Shown piece after piece: positions 51,209-61,535 of a DNA stretch of 64,000 nucleotides. Under the pieces are notes generated by a model. The model was not told the DNA's origin and ran no database searches. It worked only from the letters and a program-made list of their open reading frames with translations. The translations under genes and the position numbers were made by a program. Numbering within the stretch: position 1 is the stretch's first letter; every line of letters starts with the position of its first letter. The DNA is taken from contig NZ_CP064188.1 of assembly GCF_015353075.1 (NCBI RefSeq), positions 1,364,001-1,428,000 of the forward strand, given 5' to 3'. This stretch comes from Rhizobium sp. 007. Its GTDB lineage: Bacteria; Pseudomonadota; Alphaproteobacteria; Rhizobiales; Rhizobiaceae.

Positions 51209-53305
51209 CTAGCGCGGGAAGCTCTGCGCGTTGCCGGCATCCACGTTGATGATGTTGCCGGTGGATTTCGCCGAAAGATCCGACGCGAGGAAATAGATCG
51301 CCTCGGCGATATCTTCGGGAAAGACGTTGAGCTTCAGCATCGAGCGCTTGCGGTAGTGTTCCTCCAGGTCGTCTACTTCAATCTTCGAAGAAGCCGCACG
51401 CTGTTCGCGCCACTCGCCGTTCCAGATCTTCGAGCCGCGCAGCACCGCATCCGGGTTCACGGTGTTCACCCGAATGCCTGCTTCTGCCCCCTCCAACGCC
51501 AGGCAACGGGCCAAATGGATCTCGGCGGCCTTAGCCGTGCAATAAGCAGCCGCATTCGGCGAGGAGGCAAGGCCGTTCTTGGAGGCGACGAAGACCACGT
51601 TGCCGCCGAGGTTCTGACGGCGGAACAGGCGGAAGGCTTCGCGCGAAACCAGGAAATAGCCGGTTGTCAGAATATCGATATTCTTATTCCACATCGAAAG
51701 CTCGGTGGTTTCGATGGGCGCTGAAGACGCAATACCGGCGTTCGAAACGAGGATGTCGATGCCGCCGAACTCGACGCAGGATTCGGCAAAGGACGAGACC
51801 ACGGCATCTTCCTTGGTGACGTCGAGCTTCACGCTACGCACCGCATCGGCACCGTACTTCTTCACGAAATCGGCTTCCGTCGCCGCCAGTGCCGACTGAT
51901 CGATATCGGCAAGCACCACGCAGGCGCCCTCGCCTACCAGACGGGCCGCCGTCGCACGGCCGATGCCGCCGGCTCCGCCGGTGACAAAGGCCACCTTGCC
52001 GGCAAGGCTCTTCGGCTTCGGCATGCGCTGCAGCTTTGCCTCTTCCAAGAGCCAGTATTCAATATCGAAGGCTTCCTGTTCAGGCAGACCCTGATATTCG
52101 GAGACCGTCGACGCACCGCGCATCACGTTGATGGCGTTGACGTAAAATTCGCTCGCGATGCGGGCCGTCGCCTTGTCGCGGGCAAAGGACAGCATGCCGA
52201 CGCCGGGAATGAGGAAAATGACCGGATTGGCATCTCGCATCGCCGGTGAATTGCCGTGTTTGCAGTCATTGTAATAGCGCGCGTAATCGACGCGATAGTC
52301 TTCCAGCGCCTTATCGAGACCGGCAACGATCGGACCTACGTCCGGTTTTGCCGGGTCGAAGTCGAGGATCAGTGGGCGGATCTTGGTACGCAGGAAGTGG
52401 TCCGGGCAGCTGGTACCGAGCGCGCCGAGGGTGCGGAGATTCTTCGAGTTGACGAATTCGAGCACGCCATCCTGATCATCGAAATGGCCAAGCTTGCGCT
52501 CCTGCTTGCCGATCCGCCCGCGGATTTCCGGCATAAGGCGGGCAGCGATTGCCCGGCGTTCAGCCACCGGCAGGCTTTGGGTCGCCTGGCCGCCGAAGAT
52601 CGTCTTGCCTTCAGTCTGCTGGGCGAACCATTCGATTGCCTTGTTGATAATGGCGAGCGTCAGCTCGTAGCAGGCCCTGGCGTCGTTCGCCCAGGTGAAA
52701 AGGCCGTGGCTTTCGAGGACGACACCCTTGGCATCCGGGTTCGCCTTGACGAACGCTTCAAGATCGAGACCGAGCTGGAAGCCAGGGCGGCGCCAGGGCA
52801 GCCAGCCGATCTCGTCGCCAAAGACCTGTTTCGTCAGTTCCCTGGAATTCTTGGCTGCAGCGATCGCGATGATGGCGTCCGGATGCATGTGGTCGACATG
52901 CGTGAAGGGCACAAATCCATGCAGCGGCGTGTCGATCGAGGCGGCGCGGGAATTCAGGTTGAAGGTGCAATGCGGCAAAAAGCCGACCATGCGATCTTCG
53001 TCTTCGACGCCCCTATAGATACCCTTAAGCGAATCAAGCTTGTCCTGATAGAGCGTCGCAAAGCCGTCGAGCTTAATGGTCCCGACATCGCCGCCAGATC
53101 CCTTGACCCAGAGAACCTTGACCTTCTCGCCGGTCAGTGGATCCGTTTCCATCACCTTTGCCGAAGTATTGCCGCCGCCGTAATTGGTGATGCGCTTGTC
53201 AGCGCCAAGGAGGTTCGAGCGGTAAAGCAGCTTGCCGGGTTCATCGAGCCCTTCTGCGTAAGAATCATCCCAACGGTTCTCAAGAAGCCGGACGGTGGCC
53301 GCCAT
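51209..53305 (-). CDS. rhaD: Bifunctional rhamnulose-1-P aldolase/dehydrogenase
   Basis: 698 aa from the ATG at 53305 (GGGAGG upstream); a longer frame to 53383 has no site. The N-terminal about 400 residues are a class II aldolase/adducin domain (NYGGGNTSAKV, VDHMHPDAIIAIAAA, ESHGLFTW) that splits rhamnulose 1-phosphate to DHAP and L-lactaldehyde. The C-terminal SDR domain (VTGGAGGIGRATA, VSNAGIA, YCTAK) oxidises lactaldehyde to lactate. The start is 81 bases from the large inverted repeat that also precedes rhaR. Confidence 0.94.
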   Translation of the reverse strand: MAATVRLLENRWDDSYAEGLDEPGKLLYRSNLLGADKRITNYGGGNTSAKVMETDPLTGEKVKVLWVKGSGGDVGTIKLDGFATLYQDKLDSLKGIYRGVEDEDRMVGFLPHCTFNLNSRAASIDTPLHGFVPFTHVDHMHPDAIIAIAAAKNSRELTKQVFGDEIGWLPWRRPGFQLGLDLEAFVKANPDAKGVVLESHGLFTWANDARACYELTLAIINKAIEWFAQQTEGKTIFGGQATQSLPVAERRAIAARLMPEIRGRIGKQERKLGHFDDQDGVLEFVNSKNLRTLGALGTSCPDHFLRTKIRPLILDFDPAKPDVGPIVAGLDKALEDYRVDYARYYNDCKHGNSPAMRDANPVIFLIPGVGMLSFARDKATARIASEFYVNAINVMRGASTVSEYQGLPEQEAFDIEYWLLEEAKLQRMPKPKSLAGKVAFVTGGAGGIGRATAARLVGEGACVVLADIDQSALAATEADFVKKYGADAVRSVKLDVTKEDAVVSSFAESCVEFGGIDILVSNAGIASSAPIETTELSMWNKNIDILTTGYFLVSREAFRLFRRQNLGGNVVFVASKNGLASSPNAAAYCTAKAAEIHLARCLALEGAEAGIRVNTVNPDAVLRGSKIWNGEWREQRAASSKIEVDDLEEHYRKRSMLKLNVFPEDIAEAIYFLASDLSAKSTGNIINVDAGNAQSFPR

Positions 53306-53385
53306 GTCATCCTCCCTTGTGTGCCTTATGCGCAGACGAAAGCCACGCTGTATCCGGTGACGGTATCGCTCATCAAAATGCATAT

Positions 53386-53458
53386 TGTCAATCGAAAACG
53401 ATCAAAAACAATTATTGTGCAGCGCAGTATGAAAATTTTTGATCGTTTTTGATTGACA
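53386..53458. promoter_or_regulatory. RhaR operator: 23-bp inverted repeat
   Basis: Arms 53386-53408 and 53436-53458 are complementary at 22 of 23 positions around a 27-base centre. Each arm holds two half-sites of the form RATCRAAAAC in a ten-base period (for example 53390-53399 and 53400-53409). This suits a DeoR-type oligomer looping between sites to repress rhaD and rhaR together. Confidence 0.75.
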
Positions 53459-53501
53459 GCTTTTAACGGATACGAAATAAATACGGACAGGGAGGAGCCA
53501 A

Positions 53502-54314
53502 ATGCACGAACGCGAACGCCATCGCATCATCCTGAGCGCTGTCCAGGAAAAGTCGGTCGTCACGATCCAGGATATTGCTGAGCTGACCGAAGCCTCAGAG
53601 GCCACGATCCGGCGTGACATCGCGGCTCTCCATGTGCAGGGCAAGATCCGGCGCGTGCGCGGCGGCGCAGAAGCCGTCCATCCGCCGCAGCTCGGCAATC
53701 TTGCGGGACGTCCTTTTAGAGTCTCAGAATCGGTCAATATCGATAAAAAGCGCGCAATTGCGCGCGCCGCCGTGGATCTGTGCGACCCGGGCGATGCGAT
53801 CATCATCAATGGCGGCACGACGACGTTTCAGATGGTACACTTCATGTCGGCGCACCGCATGCAGGTCATGACCAATTCGTTCGCGATCGCCGAACATCTG
53901 GTAAAACATTCCAAGAATACGGTGACGGTGCCGGGCGGTGTGATCTACCGTGAACAGAGCCTCATTCTGTCGCCGTTCGATAATGACGCCATCCGCAATT
54001 TCTATGCACGCCGCTTTTTCATCGGGGCCCAGGGCGTCGGCCCGCTCGGCATCATGGAAGCCGACGCGCAGATCATTCAAAGCGAACAGAAGCTGATGCA
54101 TCAGGCCGACGAACTCGTCGTGATGGTCGATTCCAGCAAATTCCGCCGTCGGTCGAGCCTCATTCTGTGCCCGCTCGACCGTGTTTCGACGATCATCACC
54201 GACGACGGCATCCAGGAAGATTCCGCCAGGATGATCGAGGATGCAGGCATCAAGCTCGTCGTCGCGAGCGCTGGCCTGCAATCGGTGAAGGAGGATTCCT
54301 CGTCGGTCGCCTGA
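53502..54314 (+). CDS. rhaR: DeoR-family rhamnose regulator
   Basis: 270 aa DeoR/GlpR-type repressor. HTH: VVTIQDIAELTEASEATIRRD, with the family motif continuing into IRRVRGGAEAV. The effector domain is NagB/isomerase-like, with NGGTTTFQM for the sugar-phosphate site. GGGAGGAG precedes the start. In Rhizobium this gene heads the rhaRSTPQUK operon and represses it in the absence of rhamnose. Confidence 0.92.
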   Translation: MHERERHRIILSAVQEKSVVTIQDIAELTEASEATIRRDIAALHVQGKIRRVRGGAEAVHPPQLGNLAGRPFRVSESVNIDKKRAIARAAVDLCDPGDAIIINGGTTTFQMVHFMSAHRMQVMTNSFAIAEHLVKHSKNTVTVPGGVIYREQSLILSPFDNDAIRNFYARRFFIGAQGVGPLGIMEADAQIIQSEQKLMHQADELVVMVDSSKFRRRSSLILCPLDRVSTIITDDGIQEDSARMIEDAGIKLVVASAGLQSVKEDSSSVA

Positions 54315-54365
54315 GAAGCGCCGGCCAGGTGTAGTTAGTCTCAATCAACGTGGGAGGATGAAAGC

Positions 54366-55361
54366 ATGAAACTCGCAAAGAAACTCGCGGTGGGCGTCGC
54401 ACTCGCCGTCGCCATGATGGCAGGCACGGCCAGTGCTGCCGACATGAAGATCGGCCTCGTCGTCAAGTCACTCGGCAACGGCTTCTTCGACGCGGCCAAC
54501 AAGGGCGCCCAGGAAGCCGCCAAGGAGCTCGGCGGCGTCGAAGTGATCTATACCGGCCCGACGGCGCCGACGGCAGAAGGCCAGATCGAAGTCATCAACT
54601 CGCTGATCGCGCAGGGTGTTGATGCCATCGCGATCTCCGCGAACGACCCGGATGCCGTCGTCCCAGCCCTGAAGAAGGCGGCCCAGCGCGGCATCAAGGT
54701 CGTCTCCTGGGATTCCGGTGTTGCGCCTGAAGGTCGCATCCTGCAACTCAATCCATCGTCCAACGAGTTGATTGGCAAGATGTGCTTGACGCTCGCCAAG
54801 GATCACCTCGAAGGCGGCAAGGGTGACTTCGCAATCCTCTCCGCTACTTCGACCGCGACGAACCAGAACATCTGGATCGGGGAGATGAAGAAGCAGCTCA
54901 AGGACTTCCCGGGCCTCAACCTCGTCACCACCGTCTACGGCGACGACCTTTCGGACAAATCCTATCGTGAAGCGGAAGGCCTCTTGAAGTCCAACCCGAA
55001 CGTCAAGGTCATCGTCGCTCCGACGACGGTCGGCGTCCTGGCAGCATCCAAGGTCGTCGAGGACAAGGGCCTTGTCGGCAAGGTCTATGTCACGGGTCTC
55101 GGCCTGCCGTCCGAAATGGCCGGTGCGATCAAGTCAGGCGCGACGAAAGAATTCGCCATCTGGAACCCGATCGACCTCGGCTATTCGGCAACGCAGATCG
55201 CCTATCGCCTCGTCAAGGGTGACTCGGACGGCAAGCCAGGCAGCGAAATCGAAGCCGGCCGCATGGGCAAGATCAAGGTTGGCGAAAATGGCGAGGCCGC
55301 AATGGCAGATCCGTTCGTCTACAACGCCTCGAACATTGACCAGTTCTCCAAGGTCTTCTGA
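54366..55361 (+). CDS. rhaS: Rhamnose-binding periplasmic protein
   Basis: 331 aa CUT2 (ribose type) binding protein. Signal peptide LAVGVALAVAMMAGTASA, then DMKIGLVVKSLGNGFFDAA and GVDAIAISANDPDAVVPALKKA, as in RbsB-like proteins. GGGAGG precedes the start. It binds L-rhamnose for the RhaTPQ transporter. A perfect hairpin follows the stop. Confidence 0.93.
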   Translation: MKLAKKLAVGVALAVAMMAGTASAADMKIGLVVKSLGNGFFDAANKGAQEAAKELGGVEVIYTGPTAPTAEGQIEVINSLIAQGVDAIAISANDPDAVVPALKKAAQRGIKVVSWDSGVAPEGRILQLNPSSNELIGKMCLTLAKDHLEGGKGDFAILSATSTATNQNIWIGEMKKQLKDFPGLNLVTTVYGDDLSDKSYREAEGLLKSNPNVKVIVAPTTVGVLAASKVVEDKGLVGKVYVTGLGLPSEMAGAIKSGATKEFAIWNPIDLGYSATQIAYRLVKGDSDGKPGSEIEAGRMGKIKVGENGEAAMADPFVYNASNIDQFSKVF

Positions 55362-55382
55362 TCTGAACTGTCATGCATAAAG

Positions 55383-55406
55383 CCCGGCGGCTTTGGGGCC
55401 GCCGGG
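55383..55406 (+). promoter_or_regulatory. Intercistronic hairpin between rhaS and rhaT
   Basis: CCCGGCGGC and GCCGCCGGG form a perfect nine-base stem with a six-base loop, followed by ATTTCTC. Such structures after binding-protein genes stabilise the upstream message or partly stop transcription, giving more binding protein than ATPase. Confidence 0.7.
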
Positions 55407-55435
55407 ATTTCTCATTCGACACCGGTAAAGCGCTG

Positions 55436-56971
55436 ATGAACACTGCCCTTCAACAACCCGTCACGGACCGCACGACCGCAGATGCGCCCGCCATCCTCGA
55501 AATGCAGGGCATTTCGCAGATCTTTCCCGGCGTAAAGGCGCTCGATAAGGTCAGCATCGCACTCTATCCCGGCAAGGTGACCGCGCTGATCGGCGAAAAC
55601 GGCGCAGGCAAATCCACTCTCGTTAAGATCCTGACCGGCATCTACAGGCCGAACGAAGGCGAAATCATCGTCGACGGCCAGCCCGTCACCTTCGCCAGCG
55701 CGCAGGCCGCAATCGATGCGGGCGTCACGGCCATCCATCAGGAAACTGTCCTCTTCGACGAATTGACAGTTGCCGAAAACATCTTCCTCGGCCATGCGCC
55801 ACGTACAAAATTCCGCACCATCGACTGGAAGGCGATGAACAGCCGTTCGAAAGGGCTGTTGACTTCACTCGAAAGCAGCATCGATCCGACAATCCGGCTG
55901 AAGGACCTCTCGATCGCACAGCGTCATCTGGTGGCAATTGCCCGCGCGCTTTCGATCGAGGCCCGCATCGTCATCATGGATGAGCCGACAGCTGCCCTTT
56001 CGCGCAAGGAGATCGACGATCTCTTCCGCATCGTTCAGGGCCTGAAGGAAAAGGGCAAGGCGATCCTTTTCATAAGCCACAAGTTCGACGAACTTTACGA
56101 GATCGCCGACAACTTCGTCGTCTTCCGCGACGGCCGCGCCGTCGGAAACGGCAGGCTGAAGGAAACGCCGCAGGACGCGATCGTGAAGCTCATGGTCGGC
56201 CGCGATGTCGAGAACGTGTTTCCGAAAGCCCCGGTAGAGATCGGCGGCCCCGTTCTCGAAGTCCAGGATTACTGTCACCGAACGGAATTCCGCGATATTT
56301 CCTTTACGCTTCGCAAGGGCGAAATCCTCGGCGTCTATGGCCTGATCGGCGCTGGACGCTCGGAACTCTGCCAGTCGCTTTTTGGCATCACCAAGCCGCT
56401 CTCCGGCAGGCTCATGCTCGACGGCAAGAAGATTTCGATGGCATCGCCGCTCGACGCCATCCGTGCCGGCATCGTCTATGTGCCGGAAGAGCGCGGCCGC
56501 CACGGCCTGGCGCTGCCGATGCCGATCTATCAGAACATGACGCTGCCTTCACTGACGCGCACCTCGCGCAAGGGCTTCCTGAAGGCCGCCAACGAATTTG
56601 CGCTCGCCCGTAGATACGCCGAGCGGCTGGATCTTCGCGCAGCCGCACTGTCCGTCCCCGTCGGCACGCTGTCTGGCGGCAACCAGCAGAAAGTCGTCAT
56701 CGGAAAATGGCTGGCGACGCAGCCCAAGGTCATCATCCTCGACGAGCCGACCAAGGGCATCGATATCGGTTCCAAGGCCGCCGTCCACGGCTTCATCAGC
56801 GAGCTTGCCGCCGAAGGGCTCTCGATCATCATGATCTCCTCTGAACTGCCGGAAATCATCGGCATGTCGGACCGTGTCCTGGTGATGAAGGAAGGGTTGT
56901 CGGCCGGTCTGTTTGAGCGCGCGGAGCTTTCGCCAGAGACACTGGTGCGCGCAGCGACCGGAAATGCATGA
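55436..56971 (+). CDS. rhaT: Rhamnose ABC transporter ATPase (two domains)
   Basis: 511 aa from the ATG at 55436; the frame opens 21 codons earlier across the hairpin. CUT2-type double ATPase like RbsA. The first domain has LIGENGAGKST and MDEPTAALS. The second has LSGGNQQKV and ILDEPTKGID with a degenerate Walker A (YGLIGAGRSELCQ), as is normal for the family. It powers RhaPQ. Confidence 0.93.
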   Translation: MNTALQQPVTDRTTADAPAILEMQGISQIFPGVKALDKVSIALYPGKVTALIGENGAGKSTLVKILTGIYRPNEGEIIVDGQPVTFASAQAAIDAGVTAIHQETVLFDELTVAENIFLGHAPRTKFRTIDWKAMNSRSKGLLTSLESSIDPTIRLKDLSIAQRHLVAIARALSIEARIVIMDEPTAALSRKEIDDLFRIVQGLKEKGKAILFISHKFDELYEIADNFVVFRDGRAVGNGRLKETPQDAIVKLMVGRDVENVFPKAPVEIGGPVLEVQDYCHRTEFRDISFTLRKGEILGVYGLIGAGRSELCQSLFGITKPLSGRLMLDGKKISMASPLDAIRAGIVYVPEERGRHGLALPMPIYQNMTLPSLTRTSRKGFLKAANEFALARRYAERLDLRAAALSVPVGTLSGGNQQKVVIGKWLATQPKVIILDEPTKGIDIGSKAAVHGFISELAAEGLSIIMISSELPEIIGMSDRVLVMKEGLSAGLFERAELSPETLVRAATGNA

Positions 56972-56980
56972 GGTGATGGA

Positions 56981-57982
56981 ATGGCACGACTGATCAGAAA
57001 ACGCGAAACCCTGCTTTTCCTCATCATCGTCTTGATGATCGCGGTCTTTTCGGCGCGCGCTGCAGATTTTGCGACGCCCTCAAACCTCGCCGGCATCTTC
57101 AACGATACCTCGATCCTCATCATCCTGGCGCTCGCGCAGATGACCGTTATCCTAACGAAATCGATTGACCTTTCGGTCGCCGCCAATCTCGCCTTCACCG
57201 GCATGGCAATCGCGATGATGAATGCCGCCTTTCCCGATCTGCCGCTGGTCGTCCTGATCCTTGCAGCGATTGCGATCGGCGCCTGCCTCGGTGCGATCAA
57301 CGGCTTTCTTGTCTGGGCCCTTGAAATCCCCCCGATCGTCGTCACGCTCGGGACGCTGACCATCTATCGCGGCATGGCCTTCGTGCTCTCCGGCGGTGCC
57401 TGGGTGAACGCCCATCAGATGACACCGACCTTCCTTTCCGTGCCCCGCACGCCGATCCTCGGCCTGCCGGTTCTGAGCTGGGTCGGGATCGCAATCGTGC
57501 TCTTGATGTATATTCTGCTGAAATATACCCAGTTCGGCAGATCGGCCTATGCGACTGGCGGCAACCCGATGGCGGCCGTCTATGCGGGAATCGATACCGG
57601 TTGGACGAAATTCCTGGCCTTCGTGCTGTCCGGTGCGCTCGCCGGCCTTGCAAGCTACCTGTGGGTCTCGCGTTACGCGGTCGCCTATGTCGATATCGCC
57701 AGCGGCTTCGAGCTCGACAGCGTCGCCGCCTGCGTCATCGGCGGCATCTCGATCGCCGGCGGTGTCGGGTCAGTCATCGGCACGGTGCTCGGCGCACTCT
57801 TCCTCGGCGTCATCAAGAATGCGCTTCCCGTCATCGGCATCTCGCCCTTCACACAGATGGCGATCTCAGGCACCGTCATCATCCTTGCCGTCGTCTTCAA
57901 TGCCCGACGCGAGCGCAGTCGCGGCCGTATCATCCTGCGCGACAAGGCAGCTGCAGAAACTCCAGCCGAGGTCGTCCCATGA
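56981..57982 (+). CDS. rhaP: Rhamnose ABC transporter permease
   Basis: 333 aa CUT2 permease of the RbsC family with eight to ten spans. Family stretches: TKSIDLSVAANLAFTGM, GAINGFLVWALEIPPIVVTLGT (partly quoted), YATGGNPMAAVYAGI and the C-terminal GGISIAGGVGSVIGTVLGAL. It overlaps rhaQ by four bases (ATGA). Confidence 0.93.
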   Translation: MARLIRKRETLLFLIIVLMIAVFSARAADFATPSNLAGIFNDTSILIILALAQMTVILTKSIDLSVAANLAFTGMAIAMMNAAFPDLPLVVLILAAIAIGACLGAINGFLVWALEIPPIVVTLGTLTIYRGMAFVLSGGAWVNAHQMTPTFLSVPRTPILGLPVLSWVGIAIVLLMYILLKYTQFGRSAYATGGNPMAAVYAGIDTGWTKFLAFVLSGALAGLASYLWVSRYAVAYVDIASGFELDSVAACVIGGISIAGGVGSVIGTVLGALFLGVIKNALPVIGISPFTQMAISGTVIILAVVFNARRERSRGRIILRDKAAAETPAEVVP

Positions 57983-58989
57983 GCACCTTTTCCGCCCCAA
58001 CCGAAAAGCGCGTCATTCCCGATCGTCTCGGCACACCGTTCCGCCGCATCATGGCCAGCTGGGAAGTGCTGCTTTTCGGCGTTGCCATCTTGATCTTCGT
58101 CTTTAATTCCATGGCATCGCCCTACTTCCTGAATGCATGGAACCTCTCGGACGCAACCTTCAATTTCACCGAAAAAGCGATGATCGCCTTTGCCATGGCG
58201 CTGCTTGTGATCGCAGGCGAGATCGATCTTTCGGTTGCAGCCATCATCGCGCTTGCATCGACGGCCATGGGGGCGGCCGCACAGGCCGGCATCGCGACAC
58301 CGGGCCTCGTGCTGATCGGCATCGGCACGGGGTTGGTTTGCGGGGTTTTCAACGGCGTCCTCGTCTCCATGCTGAAACTGCCGTCGATCGTCGTCACCAT
58401 CGGCACGATGAGCCTCTTCCGCGGCATCTCCTATATCGTGCTGGGGGACCAGGCTTACGGCAAATATCCCGCCGATTTCGCCTACTTCGGCCAGGGCTAT
58501 GTCGTCTGGATCTTTTCCTTCGAATTCGTGCTGTTCTTCGTGCTGGCGATCCTCTTCGCCATCCTGCTGCACGCCACGAACTTTGGCCGCCAGGTCTATA
58601 CGATCGGCAATAACGATTTTGCCGCCCGCTTCTCCGGGATTCCGGTCGAACGCGTGAAATTCATCCTCTTCATGCTGACTGGTGTCATGAGCGGCATTGC
58701 AGCGGTGTGCCTCACCTCGCGCCTTGGCTCCACCCGTCCCTCGATTGCGCAGGGCTGGGAGCTCGAAGTCGTCACCATGGTCGTGCTCGGCGGCGTCTCG
58801 ATCCTTGGCGGCTCGGGCACGATCGGCGGCGTCGTCATCGCAGCCTTCGTCATGGGTCTCGTTACCTTCGGCCTCGGCCTGCTCAACGTTCCGGGCATCG
58901 TCATGTCGATCTTCATCGGCCTGCTGCTCATCATCACCATTGCCATTCCGATTGTCGCCCGACGTATCAAAGCCATGAGTTCCAAATGA
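57979..58989 (+). CDS. rhaQ: Rhamnose ABC transporter permease
   Basis: 336 aa CUT2 permease, partner of RhaP. Marks: [52 protein letters not shown] and [16 protein letters not shown]. The start and end are both ATGA overlaps with its neighbours, which shows a tight operon. Confidence 0.93.
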   Translation: MSTFSAPTEKRVIPDRLGTPFRRIMASWEVLLFGVAILIFVFNSMASPYFLNAWNLSDATFNFTEKAMIAFAMALLVIAGEIDLSVAAIIALASTAMGAAAQAGIATPGLVLIGIGTGLVCGVFNGVLVSMLKLPSIVVTIGTMSLFRGISYIVLGDQAYGKYPADFAYFGQGYVVWIFSFEFVLFFVLAILFAILLHATNFGRQVYTIGNNDFAARFSGIPVERVKFILFMLTGVMSGIAAVCLTSRLGSTRPSIAQGWELEVVTMVVLGGVSILGGSGTIGGVVIAAFVMGLVTFGLGLLNVPGIVMSIFIGLLLIITIAIPIVARRIKAMSSK

Positions 58990-59306
58990 CCGTTGAAAAA
59001 CACGCCTTCAAGATGAAGCTCAATCCAGGCATGGAAGCCGAGTACAGGAAGCGGCACGACGAGATCTGGCCGGAGCTCGTCGAGCTGCTGCACAAGTCCG
59101 GCGCGAGCGACTATTCGATCCATCACGACCGCGAGACGAACACGCTCTTCGGCGTGCTGACGCGGCCAAAAGATCACACGATGGCGAGCCTGCCGGAACA
59201 TCCCCTCATGAAAAGGTGGTGGAGCCATATGGCCGACATCATGGAAACAAATCCGGACAATTCACCCCTCCAGAGCGACCTCGTCACCGTCTTCCACATG
59301 CCATGA
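58986..59306 (+). CDS. rhaU: L-rhamnose mutarotase
   Basis: 106 aa, the usual size. It interconverts alpha- and beta-L-rhamnose. Marks: [38 protein letters not shown] and the end [18 protein letters not shown]. Overlaps rhaQ and rhaK by four bases each. Confidence 0.94.
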   Translation: MTVEKHAFKMKLNPGMEAEYRKRHDEIWPELVELLHKSGASDYSIHHDRETNTLFGVLTRPKDHTMASLPEHPLMKRWWSHMADIMETNPDNSPLQSDLVTVFHMP

Positions 59307-60685
59307 GCAAACCGCCCGGTTACCGCCGTATCGCCGTTCTCGATATCGGCAAGACGAATGCAAAAGTTGTCGTGCTCGACAGCCAAACCGGCACGGAAAT
59401 CGCAGCCGCAAAGACGGCGAACACAGTCATCCGGTCCGGCATCTATCCGCGCTATGATATCGTGAGCCTTTGGGTTTTTGCGGTCGATGCGCTGAAGTCT
59501 TTCGCGGCAAAGCCGGGTTTCGATGCGATTTCGATCACGACCCATGGCGCGTCAGCAGCACTGCTCAGCGCAGACGGCAAGCTTGCGATGCCGGTTCTCG
59601 ATTACGAACATGAATATCCGCAGGAGATCCGAGACGCCTATACGGCGCTGCGCCCTCCCTTCGAGGAGACTTATTCACCGCGCCAGTCGATGGGGCTGAA
59701 TGTCGGCGCCCAGCTTCATTATCAGAAGACGGCCTTTACGGAGGAATTCGCGAAGGTGGCAACGATCGTCACCTATCCGCAATATTGGGCGGCACGGCTG
59801 ACGGGCGTTACAGCTAACGAACTGACCTCGCTCGGCTGCCATACAGATCTCTGGAACCCAAAAACAGGCGAATATTCCTCGCTTGTCGATCGGCTCGGCA
59901 TTCGCAATCTCATGGCGCCGATCCGCTCGGCTTTCGACACACTCGGCCCCGTCCTGCCGGACATAGCCGCCGAGATCGGCCTGGCCACAGAGATCCCGGT
60001 CTATTGCGGCATCCATGATTCCAACGCCTCGCTGCTGCCGCATCTCGTTGCGCAGAGGGCGCCCTTTACGGTTGTCTCGACCGGCACATGGGTTGTAAAT
60101 TTCGGCGTCGGCGGCGATCTCACCCATCTCGACCCGAAGCGCGATGCGCTCGCCAATGTCGATGCCTATGGCCGGGCGGTGCCGTCCTCCCGCTTCATGG
60201 GCGGCCGCGAGTTCGAAATTCTTTCCGCAGAAATCGGCAATGTTCCGCTTGAAGACGTTGCGGCAGCTCTCGGCCCGGTCGTTGCAGGAAACCTAATGCT
60301 GCTGCCGAACGTGGCCCCCGGCTCCGGCCCCTTTCCCGACCGCAAAAGGCACTGGCTGAATGCCGATGGCGCAAGCCCTGCGCAACGCTACGCCGCCATG
60401 TGCCTCTACCTCGCTTTGATGACAGAGGCCTGCCTCGCCCTGATCGGCGCCAATGGGCCTGTCATCGTCGAAGGGCCGTTCGCGCTGAACGAGACGTATC
60501 TCAAGGTTCTCGCGGCATTGATGGAACGGGACGTGATCGCGCTGCCCGGCTCGACCGGCACCAGCCAGGGCGCCGCACTGCTTACCGGTATCAGACCTGC
60601 GCCCGGTCCGGAAAGACGTTTCACGCCGGCCGCGATCACCGGTCTCAAAGACTATCGCTGCGCCTGGCACGCAGCGATGGAATAA
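59303..60685 (+). CDS. rhaK: Rhamnulose (rhamnose-pathway) sugar kinase
   Basis: 460 aa FGGY-family kinase. ATP and sugar sites: [17 protein letters not shown] at the start, [38 protein letters not shown] and [13 protein letters not shown]. In R. leguminosarum RhaK is needed for transport as well as phosphorylation, which is established knowledge and not visible here. Last gene of the rhamnose operon. Confidence 0.93.
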   Translation: MSKPPGYRRIAVLDIGKTNAKVVVLDSQTGTEIAAAKTANTVIRSGIYPRYDIVSLWVFAVDALKSFAAKPGFDAISITTHGASAALLSADGKLAMPVLDYEHEYPQEIRDAYTALRPPFEETYSPRQSMGLNVGAQLHYQKTAFTEEFAKVATIVTYPQYWAARLTGVTANELTSLGCHTDLWNPKTGEYSSLVDRLGIRNLMAPIRSAFDTLGPVLPDIAAEIGLATEIPVYCGIHDSNASLLPHLVAQRAPFTVVSTGTWVVNFGVGGDLTHLDPKRDALANVDAYGRAVPSSRFMGGREFEILSAEIGNVPLEDVAAALGPVVAGNLMLLPNVAPGSGPFPDRKRHWLNADGASPAQRYAAMCLYLALMTEACLALIGANGPVIVEGPFALNETYLKVLAALMERDVIALPGSTGTSQGAALLTGIRPAPGPERRFTPAAITGLKDYRCAWHAAME

Positions 60686-60767
60686 CGGTCTTTCCATCCG
60701 TGCTCTTTACCTCATCTTATGCCGGCAGCTAATGTCGGGTCGTTCAAAATCAGGCGGAGGAAATATC

Positions 60768-61535
60768 ATGACGGATTCAAACGCGGTCTTCGATCCGCGT
60801 GCCCTTGCCGCGCGGCTTGGCAGCCTCCACAACGCGGGCAAGCAGGAGCCGACTGCCGATTTCGCACTTCCGACCGACCTCCGTCACGCCATGGACGCGC
60901 AGAATTTCCTTGCCGCCGAGCAAGGCATTACCAGCAATGCGTGGAAAGTGGCGACCTCGCCGGATGACCAGGCTGTGGCTGCGCCGCTTCATCCCTATAT
61001 CGAAGCCCTTTCCGGCGCCGAAATTCCCTGGGCGGAGGGCATGAAATTTGAAGCGGAGATTGCCATTCGGCTCGGCACGGATCTGCCGATCCGCGATAGC
61101 GGCTACAGCCGGGCCGAAGTCGCCGATGCAGTCGCGACCGTCCATCTCGGCGCAGAACTCCTGGTTTCCGCCATTCAGGAAAGCGGCAGGGCTTCCTTTT
61201 TGCTTTTCCTTGCCGATCGCCTCGGCAATAGCGGCTATGTGCTTGGTCCGCCCGTGCCGAAAACACTAATCGACACAGCGACCGGAACGCCGCTGAAAGT
61301 CACCTTCAATGGCCAGCCGGTCTACGATGCCCCGGCGCAGCATCCAAAGGGAGACGTGCTCACCTGGCTTGTCGGCTACGCCAATGACAGGTTGCGGCCG
61401 GAAAGCTCGCTGAAAGCAGGCGCGCTGATTACGACGGGTACCCTCTGTGGCGCGATCGAACTTAGTTCGCCGGGCGAGATCGACATCCTTCTCGGCGAGA
61501 CCAGCAAGCTTCATCTTTCGCTCGTCGCGAAATAA
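60768..61535 (+). CDS. 2-keto-4-pentenoate hydratase/FAH-family protein
   Basis: 255 aa from the ATG at 60768 (GGAGGAAA upstream). The fold is that of 2-oxopent-4-enoate hydratase/fumarylacetoacetate hydrolase: EGMKFEAEIAIRLG with metal ligands, ATVHLGAELLVSAIQE and ITTGTLCGAIEL near the end. It acts on a 2-keto acid, possibly an alternative lactaldehyde or sugar-acid route, but 82 bases and no overlap separate it from rhaK. Its stop abuts the stop of mmsB on the other strand. Confidence 0.82.
   Translation: MTDSNAVFDPRALAARLGSLHNAGKQEPTADFALPTDLRHAMDAQNFLAAEQGITSNAWKVATSPDDQAVAAPLHPYIEALSGAEIPWAEGMKFEAEIAIRLGTDLPIRDSGYSRAEVADAVATVHLGAELLVSAIQESGRASFLLFLADRLGNSGYVLGPPVPKTLIDTATGTPLKVTFNGQPVYDAPAQHPKGDVLTWLVGYANDRLRPESSLKAGALITTGTLCGAIELSSPGEIDILLGETSKLHLSLVAK

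Noticed and set aside
52256..53452. 398-aa plus-strand open frame
   Set aside because: Antisense to rhaD, which has two recognisable domains; no ribosome site or known motif in the shadow.
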